Source: Alisma plantago-aquatica
Taxonomy: Eukaryota; Streptophyta; Magnoliopsida; Alismatales; Alismataceae
Reading direction: 5' to 3'
DNA: 64,000 nucleotides
Assembly (NCBI GenBank): GCA_963693085.1
Contig: OY856412.1
Location: 1,413,094,394 to 1,413,158,393 of the forward strand
Both the position numbers and the translations under genes were made by a program. Of the stretch, positions 36,560 to 49,678 are shown piece after piece. Each line of letters opens with the position of its first letter. The first letter of the stretch is position 1. Below the pieces are notes generated by a model, which worked only from the letters and a program-made list of their open reading frames with translations, did no database searches and was not told the DNA's origin.

Positions 36560-38032
36560 TGATGTAGGGATTTTGAGTCACATTTATAGGCTAATTTTGT
36601 ACTTGTTTTATGTGTTCATTCGTCATATTTGTGACTATAATGGCATGATTCATTTCCTTTAGCCTATAATCATTATATGCATCAAATTTATCTTATTTTA
36701 TCCTATTTTGAATGAATTAGTAAATTCCATAGACTAACTTGTGTTTTTCTCTCTTTCTCAAGTACATACTGTTCCAGGAAGTGTTGATACCATCGACACT
36801 TCATCACTAGTATCGACAACCAATCAGTGACCAAGCTGGAGAGATCGCACCCCGTCGATACCATCAACACATCTGTCGATGGTATCGAGGAGTCAACATG
36901 GGAACCCCATTTTGGAGCAAGTAGATGTCACTACCATCAACCATCTGTCGATGGTATCGACCAGACAAAGGATGCACTATCGATACTATTGACGTTGTCA
37001 GATCAGAGCTGGATTCAGAACCGCGCAATCTAACAATTGGGATAGATCGGCGGCTGTAAGTCGTACCTATACCTAAAGAAAGACGGCCCAGATGAGGGTA
37101 TCATGTCACTTTCTTCCATACGAGTCCCAAAGGATAGGAGAGTGAAGAATGGAGCCGAGAGCTACGCCTTGGAGGATTCCAGAGCCATAGACAGGTGATT
37201 CTACTGCTGGAAGGTTGTAGAACACACGTCACACACTGAGAATCATCCAGATATTCTCCATTTCAGGGGTTACATCATATGCTCATTTGTCTCCCCATGT
37301 TTTCCTCTTTCTTCTCCATGTGTATCATTGAGATGAACATGCGGGGCTAATCCCCATTGTCCTTAGGACCGGGAGTAGCCCAGAGAATCACTATATGACA
37401 ATTTTCCATTGATTATCATAATTCTTCTCATTTTCCTGGATATGTTATCGTGTTTCTATCACAATTTGATATGCTTGATCACCATACTTGATTTCTAATA
37501 CTGTTAATTTCTCTTGACGGAGAATTAGTGGTTGAAAAGGCATGATTAACACATTAGCCTATAAATTCCTTAGACAAGGTAATGTACGATTAATGGTAGA
37601 TACCCAGAGTATTAATTAATGCACTTAGATTTAGGGTATAAGTTATTACTGGAGTGGAACTGACCTAGAACTAGGTAGTGGATTGCATCGCAGAAGTGAG
37701 CAGTTCTAACTACATGCCTCTATACAGGATAAGAGATGAGTTATGTTAGTTGTGTAGAATTGCATGTAGTGAGACCTCACGGTGAAACCGTAATCCTAAG
37801 GATTCACATTCCATTTGATTAAACCAAACATTTCATCATCGCTCGCTTTGGTTTTCTCTTTATTTTATTTTCTTTTCCAAAACCAATCAACTTTTCCATC
37901 GGTCTAGCTGATCGCGACCAGTTAGTAGTAGTCTACTAAAATTTATGTTAACCTAAGTTCGACTTGTGCCTCACAAGACCTATATTACTTCGATACATGC
38001 ACTTGCGTTTAACACACGACTCAAGCGTGTCA
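36560..38032 (+). repeat. Element H 5' LTR
   Basis: This 1473-base LTR matches 56876-58390. At about 36779-36985 it contains a cluster of TCGATACCATCGAC-like half-palindromes, repeated in the 3' LTR. No open frame of interest; the 68-codon frame at 36827 runs through the repeat cluster. Confidence 0.93.
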
Positions 38033-38038
38033 AGTTTT

Positions 38039-38056
38039 TGGCGCCGTTGCCGGGGA
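38039..38056 (+). promoter_or_regulatory. Element H primer-binding site (Asp tRNA)
   Basis: TGGCGCCGTTGCCGGGGA is an 18-base match to the complement of the 3' end of plant Asp tRNA, six bases after the LTR. This site is characteristic of Athila/Tat-type elements. Confidence 0.95.
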
Positions 38057-38210
38057 AATGACAAATTTCAGCACTACGAGTGCTGCAAGCGGCCACTCTA
38101 GGCCACTTTTTACTGCAATTTTAATTTTTGAACTTAATTGCCTATCTTTTAGTCTTTCATTCATTCTAGCACTATACTTGCTTAATTCTTCATATTTTAG
38201 GTACCAGTGC

Positions 38211-39480
38211 ATGGTGAGGACGCGTAGTACGGACTACACAGAATCATCTGAGACTCCACCATCGGGTGAAGAAGACGAGCTGATAAACACGCCACCCAAG
38301 GATGTTGAATAAAAAGTCGAGGCTTTCACAATGGCCAAGGAACAGACCATTTGGGAGAAGATTAAAGCTTCTTCTTCCTCGACGCAGAAGAGGCCAATCA
38401 AGAAACAAGCTATCAACATACCTAGTTACAAGATTGATCCATGGCTTATTCAATTGGTCAAGTTGCAGGCATTCCATGGACTCAAAAATGAAGACCCGAT
38501 AGCCCACATCAACACCTTTGTGAAGAACTATGATATGGTGAAGGTAGATAGGTTCCCACCGGAGGCCATTTACCTGAAATTATTCCCATCCTCTTTAGAA
38601 GGAAACACAAGGGAGTGGCTTTATAATCTAGATGATGAATATGCAGAATCTTGGGATATGATGATTGAGGTGTTCTTTGAAAGGTATTTTCTGCCCAAAA
38701 AGACAAATGATCTCGTGAGGATGATCCACAACTTCAAACAACAAGCTGGCGAGACATACTCGGAGACATGTGAATGCTTCAATATCATGTTACAAAAATG
38801 CCCACATCATGGGCTGGATTTAGAAACCCAAGCGAAGATCTTTTATTTTGCTCTTAATGAGCATGAAAGGAGTAATCTTGACTCAGCGGGAACATGTTTC
38901 TTTCTAAATAACAAAGTCTCCAAGTGTCGAGAGATTTTAAAGAATATGGCTAAGAAGCAATCTTGGGGTGAAAGAGACGCACCAGAACATGTCAAAGTTG
39001 CAGGGGATGCCAAGGCCATTAAAGAATTAAATGAGAAGATGGATTTAATAGCGAAGAGACTTCTAGCAAAAGATGATGATGGGTCTGATGATGAGGCACA
39101 AGCAAAGTTCATGCACCAACAACTGGGCTACAAGAATAATGACTATGCGTGGAGGAAAGACAAGAAATTCTCGTGGAAGGATCCAAACAATTTTCTGCAG
39201 GATCTGGATCAAAAGCCACAACCTAGTGCGAAGGATAAAAGTAATGAGTTGCTCAACTAAGTAATAAAGAAAAACCAAGAGTTGATGAATACATTCGGAA
39301 AGCAAATTCAGTCATAGGGGGAATTTATGAGCCAAGTTGGTAAGACTCTACAGAGCCATGGGGCACAGATGAGTATGCTTGAGACGACCATTGCGTAGAT
39401 GGCAGCTGAAATTGCAAGCTTGAAGAAGCCGGCACATTAGGGTTTTCCAGGTAATACTAATGTTCCAGGAGGGAGCCATC
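38211..39480 (+). pseudogene. gag: Element H gag (broken by stops only)
   Basis: This would be the structural polyprotein. The ATG at 38211 (MVRTRSTDY) opens a frame that continues past a TAA at 38310 into the 309-codon stretch 38331-39260. That stretch has the gag core: NEDPIAHINTF, FPSSLEGNTREWLYNL, FFERYFLP, the F.QQ.GE..SE.CECF block and the CPHHGLD motif, all typical of Athila gag. Further stops follow in the same frame (TAA 39258 and TAG codons near 39316, 39397 and 39438), between segments that still read like the gag tail (NQELMNTFGKQIQS, GAQMSMLETTIA). No frameshift was seen. No zinc knuckle was recognised. Confidence 0.9.
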
Positions 39481-39494
39481 AAGCCAAGTCTATT

Positions 39495-40928
39495 TTGTTG
39501 AGGAGTGGAAAGAAAATTTTAAACTCTAAAGCCAATGAACCAAACACATCACAGCCAGAAGCTACAGGTGAGGCCGCAGAGGGAGCCAAAGTCACAAAAA
39601 CTGCTGAGGACAGTGCAGAGATTGCTGCGGAGGAGCCAATTGCTGAGAAAGATGCAGAGAAGAGGACACCATATGTGCTACCACATCAGAGAGCACAGAT
39701 AGTCCCAGTTCCATATTCAAACAACCTTAAAGAAAAGAAGGTGGATCAACAATTCAAGAAGTTCTTAGACAACTTTAGGAAATTATCTATCAATATTCCA
39801 CTACTTGATGCAATTGAGAAGATACCTTCTTATGGTAAGTTTCTGAAGGACATTATCACTAAGAAGAGGAAGATTCCAGACACGAAAGTGGTGGTGCTCA
39901 AAGAACAGGTGAGCACATTCATTCTAGGGACATTACCACCAAATAGACAGGATCCAGGGTGCTTCAACATTTCTTGCTACATCGGGAATGTAAAGTTTGG
40001 AGAGGTCCTTTGTGACTCAGGAGCGAGCATCAACTTGATGCCTCTCTCCACCTTCAAGAAGCTTGATCTTAAAGAATCCCAGAGGAGCAACATGACAATC
40101 CATCTTGCAGATAATTTGGTTGTAAGGCCTTATGGGATTTGCGAGGATGTTCTAGTCAAGGTGGATAGATTTGTTTTTTCGGCAGATTTTGTTGTGATGG
40201 AGATGCAAGATGAGTAAGGGAATGAGATACTACTATGTAGACCCTTCCAGGCTACAACTGACATGATTATGGAAATGGGTAGAGGCCAGTTGACGATGGG
40301 CATAGCTGATGAGCGATGTGAAATAGTAATGCCGAATAGCCCAAAGTCATCAAAGGAATAAGGGAAGTGCAATAAAGTCAGACACTTTGATCACAATGTT
40401 TCCATTTATCTAGGGAAACCCTTTCTCAACATGGCGCATGTCATGACCAAGGTGGATAGGGGAACACTTGTCATGGATATCATGGAGCAAACTAAGGAGG
40501 TCTCTCTTGCTAAAGCTGTGGGATATCCAAATGATGAAGATGAAGAAGTTTACTTGTATACTGAGGATGATGCTGTGGAGATCTCAATGCTAGAATCTTA
40601 TCCTCAATTGCCTCTAGAAGCTTTCTTGTTCAATATTATGGATGACTGGATGAGGAGCACATCGCTACAGGACTGCGTGAAGATGCTTCAAGTTTTGCCT
40701 TTTTACTATTCTAGGCACTTTGAAGATCTGGGACCACTACCGCCCCCATTGCAACCTTCTTTGGTGAATCCGCTGGATTTGGAGCCAGGGTCGTTGCCCC
40801 CTCATTTGAACTATGCATTCTTAACAGTGGATGAAAAGCAATCAGTCATTATCTCAGCATATCTGAGTGCCGCTGAAGAAGAACAATTGATGGTTGTGTT
40901 GAAGAACCACTGTCGTGCTTTCAGGTGA
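39495..40928 (+). pseudogene. pro: Element H protease and spacer to RT (broken)
   Basis: The reading frame is the same as gag. The first 75 codons are a low-complexity Glu/Ala-rich linker. A conserved KFLDNFRKLSINIPLLDAIE stretch follows, typical of the region before Athila protease. The retropepsin active site is LCDSGASINLMP at about 40009-40044. Stops come at TAA 40215 and TAA 40360, but the frame resumes with FLGKPFLNMAHV near 40410-40440. The segment 40431-40928 is an acidic spacer leading to RT, ending in a TGA where a Trp codon is expected. Confidence 0.87.
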
Positions 40929-41926
40929 TCAATTTCCGACATCAAGGGGATCTGCCCTACTGTATGCCAACACAAGATCTGACTTGTTGAAGGAGCTAAG
41001 CCTGTAAATCAGCCCCAACGCCGCCTCAACCCTATCATGATGGAGGTCGTCAAGAAGGAGGTGATTAAGTTTCTTTCAGTGGGAATTATCTACACCATCT
41101 TAGACTCTACGTGGGTAAGCCCGACACAGGTAGTCCCTAAAAGGGGGGAATTACGGTAACTAGAAATTTGTTAAAGGAGCCAGTCACCACCCGGTTTGTT
41201 ATCGGGTGGCAAATTTGCATAGATTACCGTAGATTAAACACTGCAACGCTAAAGGATCATTTTCCTTTGCCTTTCATTGATCAAATTTTAGAGCGACTGA
41301 CTGGTCGCTCTCATTTTTGTTTTCTAGATGGATATTCCGGCTACAAACAAATTTCAATTGAACCTAAGGATCAAGAGAAATCTACTTTCTCTTGTCCTTA
41401 TGGTACCTTTGCTTATCGCCGTATGCCTTTTGGATTGTGTAACACACCGACCACTTTTTAACGTTGTATGCTTGACATTTTCTTTGACATGGTTGAACGT
41501 TGTTTAGAGGTGTTTATGGACGATTTCTCAGTCTACAGTGCATCTTTTGAGGAATTCCTTTATAATCTAGATAAAGTTTTACAAAGATGTGAGGACACTC
41601 ATTTGGTCCTCAATTGGGAGAAATGCTACATGATGGTTAGCGAGGGCATTGTGCTAGGACACAAGGTGTCTAGCAAGGGACTGGAGGTGGATCTAGTAAA
41701 AATCAAGGTTATTTCCAAATTGCCTCTACCAAACTCGGTGAATGGAGTTAGAAGTTTCCTTGGTCACGTGGGATTTTATCACCAGTTTATTAAGGGTTTT
41801 TCCATAATCACTAAGCCACTATCTAAGTTGCTTGAGAAGGATGTGATTTTTTATTTTAATGAAAAATGTATGAACACTTTTGAGATCCTTAAGAAATGCT
41901 TGATTTTTGTACCTATTGTGCAGACT
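40929..41926 (+). pseudogene. RT: Element H reverse transcriptase (broken)
   Basis: The gag-pol frame runs on through GAKPVNQPQRRLNP (about 40990-41030). It shifts near a G-run at about 41140 into the frame of ICIDYRRLNTATLKDHFPLP. Then come CFLDGYSGYKQI, FAYRRMPFGLCNTPTTF with a TAA at 41459, and the catalytic MDD of FMDDFSVYS at 41516-41524. An FMDDF motif is normal for Athila. The connection block with SFLGHVGFYHQFIKGFS ends the domain. Overall one frameshift and a few stops break it. Confidence 0.9.
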
Positions 41927-42520
41927 CCAGATTGGAGTCAACCATTTGAGCTTATGTGCGACACATCCAATTACGCCATGGGGGCCGTTCTAGGGCAGCG
42001 CCTTGAGAACTGACCCACAATCATTTATTATGTGTTGAAAACTTTTAATGATGCACAATTAAATTATACCACCACTGAAAAAGAATTACTTGCCTTGGTT
42101 TTTACTTTTGAAAAATTTAGGAAATACTTAGTGGGATCTAAAGTGGTGGTATGGACAGATCATGCCGCAATAAAATATTTAATGGAAAAGAATGACGCGA
42201 AACCTAGACTCATTAGGTGGATACTTCTTTTACCAGAATTTGACATTGAGGTTAAGGATAAGGCGGGTATTGAAAATGTGGTTGCAGACCATTTGTCTCT
42301 CCTTGAGAGGGTAGATGAGAAAGATACCAATATACCCATTACCGAGACTATTCTGGACAAACATATTCTTTCCATTAAATCCAAAGATCCATGGTTTTTG
42401 CACATAGTCAATTATCTTGCATGCAAAGAACTACCTGAGGATTGGAGTTATCAAGAGAAGAAGCGGTTTTTCCATTCATTTAGATTTTGTTTTTGGGATG
42501 ACCCTATTCTTTTGAGATAG
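41927..42520 (+). pseudogene. RNH: Element H RNase H and linker (broken)
   Basis: Motifs run from PDWSQPFELMCDTSNYAMGAVL (catalytic Asp) through [13 protein letters not shown] (Glu) to [12 protein letters not shown] (Asp), then [18 protein letters not shown] and the VADHLSLL block. A TGA at 42011 stands where the conserved Trp after QRLEN is expected. The linker to integrase follows, and a TAG at 42518 ends the frame. Confidence 0.9.
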
Positions 42521-42805
42521 TGCAGGGATGGTGTTCTACGCAGGTGTGTTCCAGAGTTTGAATATGACAGCGTGCTCAACCATTGTCATACATTGCCCAC
42601 CGACGGCCATCATGCTAGCTCAAGGACGGCTGTGAAGGTATTGGAGAGCGGCCTATATTGGCCCACACTTTTTAGAGATGCCTATGATTATGTGAGGAGA
42701 TGTGATGCATGTCAGCGGGAAAGTAACATCTCAAAAACACAAGAAATGCCCCTAAATGTGTTTCAAGAGGTTGAAGTCTTTGACTTATGGGGTATAGATT
42801 TTATG
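42521..42805 (+). pseudogene. INT: Element H integrase, N-terminal part (split by element I)
   Basis: This is the zinc-binding domain with HCHTLPTDGHH, GLYWPTLFRDAYDYV and CDACQRE, followed by the start of the catalytic core ending in WGIDFM. The Asp at 42797-42799 is the first catalytic acid. The coding sequence stops abruptly at the TTATG target site (42801-42805), where element I is inserted. It resumes in the same relative frame at 51911. Confidence 0.92.
42801..42805 (+). repeat. Target-site duplication TTATG, left copy (element I)
   Basis: TTATG precedes the first base of element I and recurs at 51906-51910. Confidence 0.9.
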
Positions 42806-45052
42806 TGTTGGGTTTTAGAGGATGTAGAGAAGGCAGCGGAAACAAAAATTTTCTCCCCCAAACCCAAAACAAGGAAACGCGTCAACGTCTATACAATAGG
42901 AAAGGATGGTTTGTGGAATCATACCTTGTCCCAAGGCTTGCTCGGCGACAATACCGCGTGCCTTGCGCGGTCTTCACCTCCGGTTTTGGACGGTGTCTGT
43001 GCAGCTCCTGGTCGCACCGGGAATGACGACTCCTGGTCTCGCTGGGACTGCCAGGATTGACAGTTGTCCACCTAAGCGGCAGAAACCTCCCGCCTCTTAA
43101 GTAGTCCACACGGACCACCTGGAACTCCAATCTCCTTATCCCACAAGGAATTGGAAGGAGTCACACCCTCCTGTCAGTGTACTAGTCACTGACACACTCT
43201 CCTGCCACCAGTCACTTTCTGCAATTGTCCTTCCCTTGCTTTGCCTCCCTTATCGGGTAGCAATTGCTCGGGCTCTCTCGGTTACCAAAACCAGAGAGAA
43301 TGACAACTTTATAGAGCAACTGGTCACACACTGTGTTGTACTATGAGAAGCCCCCAATACCCCTATATATATAGGAGGGTCATGGGACAGGGCTCTAAAT
43401 CCCGGGCAATGCGGGACTAAAAGCAGGAGTAGAAGGGTTCGAGATTTTCCACAAAACAACCAACTCACAACCTAAACTGATCGTTTCACAATTGAAATGG
43501 TTGGTTGGGGACCTGAACCGGTCGGTTGACATCTCACCCGATCGGTTGGGACCCATGAGCCGATCGGTTCACTTCTGAACTGGTCGGTTCGTGGTCCTGA
43601 TCAGTTCCCAATTGACTTTCCTTCTTTTGTTTCTAATTGGTATCGAATACCAATCCTTGTTCCAATCAAATTGGGCAAGTGAAACACAAAGAAAATTCTC
43701 ACCAATCCTACTTTCCCAACTTGCTCGGTTGCACCAGTTGAATCGATCATTTCAACACTTGAAGCAATCGTTTCACCCTGATCATGAGCCGATCGACTCA
43801 CCACCTGAGCCGACCGGTTCACCAAGCTCAGCCGACCGGTTCATCACATGAGCGATCGATTGGGAGTGCATATTGTGCAGAATCAGTCAATTGTGATTTC
43901 AATCAATCTGATACTCCAATCAATGTGTCTAACACCTTGAACATTATGACATTGAGCTATCAATTGATTGAGTGTTTAATTGAACTACTAAACTCCTTTA
44001 GTAATCAATCTAAACATTGTTTGTGGACAAAACTCCTTTTCCAGGTTAAATCCTATGTGTGTGACCCTGTAGGTCCATTTCACGTTGGCAGTGAAAGTCC
44101 ATAACACTTATGACTTCACAAGCAAAGAGCGGTGCCTAGTCACACATCAGTTCTACCCAAGTAAAAGTAGAAAGTTGGAGAACAACTTTCAATCCTACAA
44201 TCCATGAATGGTGTTACAATGAATGTATAATTCCTTTGTCATTGATATCCCGAATGAACTCGAGGCATGGAACAGTCATCCTATCAACATTCATTCACTT
44301 TCTTGATCTCAGAGTAGATTGGAAGAGATATGTATGACATCAATATCACATACTGATTCACACATGCATGCGCATGCCTATTTCAATCCTACTCATCAAG
44401 TGGCCTTAGATATAAAACTCCCTCAGGAGGGACAAATCCCATATCTATCACTCACCCCTCAAAAGCCCCATGTGTCAAAGCCACCCAATCATCACCTTTA
44501 TAACATCCCATGTTTCAGGACTGCGTTTGATGATGTCAAAGTGTGCCCAACGACATGTGTTGAGTGTAGTGATTTCAGGTCAAAGAATCACACTCACCAC
44601 CATCACTGTGAGTACTGACTGTGACTACCATGTCATGGTTCCATGTGTCAAACTCACGGTGGGTCTGTCCGGTACAGTTGTTCTCTAACAAGTACCTATG
44701 TGTTTGGTTTGATATCTTTATATCATGACTAATGAGATTCTGTCATCAACCAACACCACAATCTAGTCTTGTGTGTCATTGCTATCTATCTACCTTCCAC
44801 AATGACATCCGACTAGGGACATAACAAGAATGTACAAACTCTTAGCATCCGTATGATCTCATCGTTTAGGTCCTGAACCTGAAGGCATACATCATTGAGT
44901 ATTGTCATTCTCTAGACATTCAATCTGTTCTATCACTATCTCAAATGACTGAACCAGAAAGAATCGGAAGCTTGCCTTTGATGTTTATAAATCAATCTTA
45001 ATGTATCTCACCAATCATCCCATGATTGGCTCTCAGGGCATACATACCAACA
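42806..45052 (-). repeat. Element I left LTR (3' LTR in element orientation)
   Basis: This 2247-base LTR ends CATACATACCAACA. At 43485-43865 it carries about a dozen variants of an ACCGATCGGTT palindrome. A GC-richer block at about 42840-43300 precedes a TATA-like run. Plus-strand open frames in it recur in the other LTR and are not recognised genes. Confidence 0.93.
43364..43373 (-). promoter_or_regulatory. Putative TATA box of element I left LTR
   Basis: TATATATATA within 'cccctatatatataggagg'; the matching site in the other LTR is at 50237-50244. Strand taken from the element. Confidence 0.5.
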
Positions 45053-47490
45053 GACTCCCACTTGCACTGCGAGCCAATCACCCTTGAATCATATTCATAG
45101 TGATCTTCAAACATGTCCCACATGTTACTGTGCTCTAGTGCAAAAATAGTGAGTAATGGAAACACCTTGCCAAAGTCAGTATAAATTGCATGTCTCTCAT
45201 CTCTTTGTTGTACGTCACACGTATGAGATGGAGTTGCCATAATATGCGATCTAGTATTCCATTACTAACCTTTAGCCACATTGCATGATCAAGGATTCCA
45301 TACTTGTCATCAATGAGCGGAATATCTATAAGCTCATCTTATGAACTTCTAGATCCATATAGTATCCACTGCTGTTCTCTAACACATAGATCCTCGACAT
45401 TTCCTTTTAAATAGTTTTATTGGAACACTTCCAATTATCAACAAACTTTCACTTTTATATATCCTATATATATCTTGCAATTAATTTTCTGTCCTTTCAG
45501 AAGTTCACATCAATGTAACTCTTTACATTGAACTCTTCCTTTTCTCCATAGAACTAGTACTTCCCAAGTACTTATCAAGTTCTTATGGTATTCCAGTATC
45601 CCTTACTGGTAGTAGACAGACATCCACTCATCATGTCCCACATACGAGTTTTCAGGATGAGCACATCATATTGCCATGTCATACATACAAGATGATGAAT
45701 GCATTTTGTTCTTGCCATGTCGATACATGCAAGGTAATGGGATGATTACATACATGATAAATCCATATCTATTCTTAGTGTTACCATTCTTCATAAGAAT
45801 TGGACACTTGGCCTTGGGATACTAACTCCATGTAACATGGACACGTTTTCTCCCACTGAATCTGTGCATACTGAACTCTTCAGTATAGATTGCCAATGTA
45901 TGCTTTCTCTTTTCAGGTCAAGAGGTTTTTGAGAACTATCTCTATAGATCTCTATTCCTATCACATAGGAAACATCTCTATCTTCCTTAAAGATAATTTC
46001 CACTTTTGGATTTCCATTCTAGAACATTTCCATTTCACATCAACATGTGGAATGTGAACACGCTCCCACTAAATCACAAATCCCTTATTTATCTTTGACA
46101 TATCAGTCAAACCCTTTGACTATATCATCAAAGTAAAGATCCAATTCTGAGTTGCTTGTATTCAATCAATCACATTGATTAGTCTATTTCAACTTATAGA
46201 CTTCATTTACATTAGTGGATTCATAAACCTTATAGATTGTGTCACATACACATCCTTGTTTTATTCCTCATAGGAAAGTGGTTTTAGTATCCATATGCCA
46301 AATGTCTAAGTCATTAAGTTTCAATCAACAAGCATCATCCTTGTCAAAATGTTATCCGTGTGTCTTAACACTTAAGACTCATTTGCACTTATGGATTTCA
46401 TCCAATGGGTGCTACCATCAAGGTCATACCTTATGGTTCACATGGATGTCATTTAGGATGAAATGGTCATAAACCATAACTCAAAATTCGGTTCCTCATA
46501 TTCATCTAGATAGTTGACTCATTACATGAACAACTCATCACATAGATAATTGAGGTGTATCTATCAAGGATATAAGAACTCACAACTCCTTGTGATTCTT
46601 AATGTCCTTTATTAGTGAGGGGTATTCTTTTATTAAGAAGAATTCAGTTATTTGATAATCATTCTCTAACTCCTTAGAGTGTGATTCCTTCTTTATTTTA
46701 GACATCACCATGCCTTAATCATGAGTTCACTATGATACACTATCATAATCACTCAAAAGGATCTCAAACATTTGGTATAAGTATTTCATTCATTGATCTC
46801 ATTAAGAATTAACACTTTACCAAATTTGCACTTCATTTATGATAATCTTGAACACTTCAAGATATTCATATTGGTATTTCTCTAAACACCATTTGAAGTA
46901 TTAGCATTTGTTCCAATAGGTATGTAAATACATCACATGTATTATACCTAATAGGATAATCATTCTCCCACTACCTTTAGTGAAGATTGATTAATCATGT
47001 CCAAGATATTCATGTCTCTTACTGGTTTTCTAACCAAAAGAGTCTAGATTTATCCATCACATGGAAACTAGAAATGAATTTCTCATGATTAATGCTAATT
47101 TGATTGTTTGAGTTATCTATAACTTTTAGGTATCATTTTATCTTATGCATATCAAATACTACAAGATAAACAAGGCATTGCCACAAAGATCATATCTTTA
47201 AAAGATTGAGACATCAACTTTATTGATTGCCATCATTGTCATACAATATGCAAAAATAAAGTGTTTCTATCTATTGGAAAATATGAAATAGCAGTTCTCA
47301 ACTCTATTTCGTGCCCTTTAGGCTGAAATAAACTGAAAGATACTCCTATCTATGGTAGCAACACTTGCTCCAATGATGGGTACTTCTTTCTTGGTCCTTT
47401 CACAAAGGCCATCACTTCTTTGCGGATCCTGCATATCATATATGATAGATCCATATCTTGGTATCATATACCTCAGATAAAGAAGCGGTT
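45053..47490 (-). pseudogene. RT: Element I copia pol remnants (RT and RNase H)
   Basis: The element reads leftward here. At 46003-45791 on the minus strand a frame contains SYVIGIEIYRDSSQKPL, matching the conserved YVIGI.I.RDRS motif downstream of copia RT. At about 46300-46240 the minus strand reads HMDTKTTFL, the copia RT MDVKTAFL motif. Between them the expected YVDD position is degenerate. RNase H would lie at 45100-45700, but I could only place it by order. Stops and frame changes are dense throughout. The first bases after the LTR (45053-45067) are the reversed polypurine tract. Confidence 0.75.
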
Positions 47491-49663
47491 CATTTCATGA
47501 TACCTTAGGTGGAGATCTCCATCCCCTCCTTTCTTCTTTTATTCTTCCAGATTTAGAGGGCAATTCCCTCATACACCCTTTCCCCATGTGCCTTGAGGCT
47601 GAAGACGGCTTGGATTGTTGGCTAGCATCAGAACACTTCTTTGCTTTGCCCTTGTCCTTGCCCTTAAGAATTACCTTTTCTTTGATCTCATCAAAGATTA
47701 GGGTTAGTCTTTCTTCATATTTTCCTCTACTTTCCTCAACATGTCCAACAACTTTGTCAAAGCTTGTCAAAATCATTCATGTTGTAGTTTATCATGAACT
47801 ATATGATTTTTGCAACATTTGCAGTATCATACCAATAGCCAACTCTTGGCTCAGAGGGAATCCTTCTTAGTCAGGTCTTTCCACATACCCAATCACAAAG
47901 TGTGTGAATACCTTACTGGATCTCCTTCTATCATGACATACTAGGACAGTGTCTTGGAGACATCATATGTCTCATGTTGTCTCTACAACTCATAGTTCAG
48001 AGAACACAACATCAAGCACTCCTCATCAATGTCTTCCTCAGTATGCTTCCATAAGCATACTTTCAGCCATTGATGTGGTGGGATCGAGTTTATCTGGTTC
48101 TGGTATAACTAGGACTTAGAGCTTTCACTCTACAAATGAGAACACTTCTCAACGTCCTAGCCAATCATGGAATTATTCCCATTTAATTTGTTGATCTCAA
48201 ATACCGATCGCAAATAAAGTGATTTGTTGATTAACCATTTATTTTAATAAAAGGAAATATATGCAATTTTAGTCCAAAACTCCTTTTTGACTTGTTTGAT
48301 TGATTTGAAAAGTTGACGATAAAATTAGGCCTTTAATTAATTATCGCTCCCACTATTTTAGTTCAAATTGATAGCCCTCACCATCAATTTGAAAGATTGT
48401 AGAGTACAACCTTATAGTGGGCAAGATCCATATTTCATCAAGTCATGAGTCAGCTTTGGCTGATCGCCCACAATCTTAACTATTTAGGTAGTCCATCATG
48501 CCAATTGCATCATATGCAACTCTTGATGAATGAACATGCACAACACCTTGCCATGAACATTCCTTGCCTCTGGGCTTAGACACTCTAAGAATTACCAGTT
48601 AAGTCTAGCCCAAAAGCCGACACGGTAAACATGCACCCTGCTTTGGCAGAACCTACATGTCTACCCTTCACACTTCCACAAGATAGACAATGCACCACTC
48701 TTTGGCGTAACCTATGCTTGGTCGATCGAGTTTTTCATGTGTGCCGCTAATGGAAGGCATATAAGAGTTAATATTTTAATGAGGGATTTGGTTTTTATAT
48801 ACATATACATATCCAATCACCACAATATATAGTACGTATCATATACATGCTATATCCCACATAAAACATTCAAAATGATAAAAGCGATGATTATGGCCAT
48901 CCTAATGTGATTCCTCGAGCCAAGAGGAATCACGGTCATCTAGGTCTACATCACATGCAACCTGTACAAGATGAACTCTGTGCCTTGCCTTCCGAGTAGA
49001 TCAACTCATCACATGAATGACTTGCTCGTTCTGGCTCGGTCGTCTGGGTGCCACCAGCCGATCGGTTGGCTCCTCTAACCGATCAGTTCTCCTGGTCATC
49101 GTGCATCTCATCATGGTCGCCACCCGCTCGTCTCTCTCCTCGAACCGATCATCAACTGATCGGCTCACTCCTTGAACCGATCGTCTGGAACGTCAACCGA
49201 TCGGTTCACTCATTGAACCGATCATCTCAGCTGTTGTCAGGATGTCCGCCGTTCTTCAACATAACAAGAAATAAAATTCTATCCTATTTTACATTGTAAA
49301 AAGAGAAACCCCGAGTTACATTAGAGGGGAGAAAAGGTAGGAAAGAAATCTCAAATTATTTCAAGTTACATCAGGAATAGGAGAAGGAAGATCGATGCGC
49401 GGACCGAGATGCAAGCAACCAAATACAACCACACACAGATAGGGTTTATTGGCCATAACCACGCTATACATCCACCACAAAACTCGTTTAAGGGCAACAC
49501 ATATCGAGTGCATTCATAATACATATCATATATGTAAATTGGGATTTATGGATTTAGGATTGGACATGCATAAAGCTAATTTTATTCACATCATATGCAA
49601 TAAATAAAGGCGACAAACCAAAATTGATCATATTGATATTCCCAAAGTATAGAGCAGTTGACG
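47491..49663 (-). pseudogene. gag: Element I gag remnant and leader
   Basis: At 47776-47495 on the minus strand a 93-codon frame has a Lys/Gly-rich stretch (ILKGKDKGKAKKCSDASQQSK) and a GKGCMRELPSKSG segment. The expected copia nucleocapsid lies between such a linker and the protease, but no intact CCHC knuckle remains. I recognise nothing else coding from 47900 to 49660. At 49055-49235 the leader has about seven more ACCGATCGGTT-like words, the same motif as in the LTRs of this element. Confidence 0.55.
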
Positions 49664-49677
49664 TGGCTCTGATACCA
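49664..49677 (-). promoter_or_regulatory. Element I primer-binding site (initiator Met tRNA)
   Basis: TGGCTCTGATACCA is the reverse complement of TGGTATCAGAGCCA, an exact match to the initiator-Met site, one base before the right LTR. Confidence 0.92.
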
Positions 49678-49678
49678 C

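Noticed and set aside
38039..38056. tRNA gene fragment
   Set aside because: It is only an 18-base complement of a tRNA 3' end next to an LTR, i.e. a primer-binding site.
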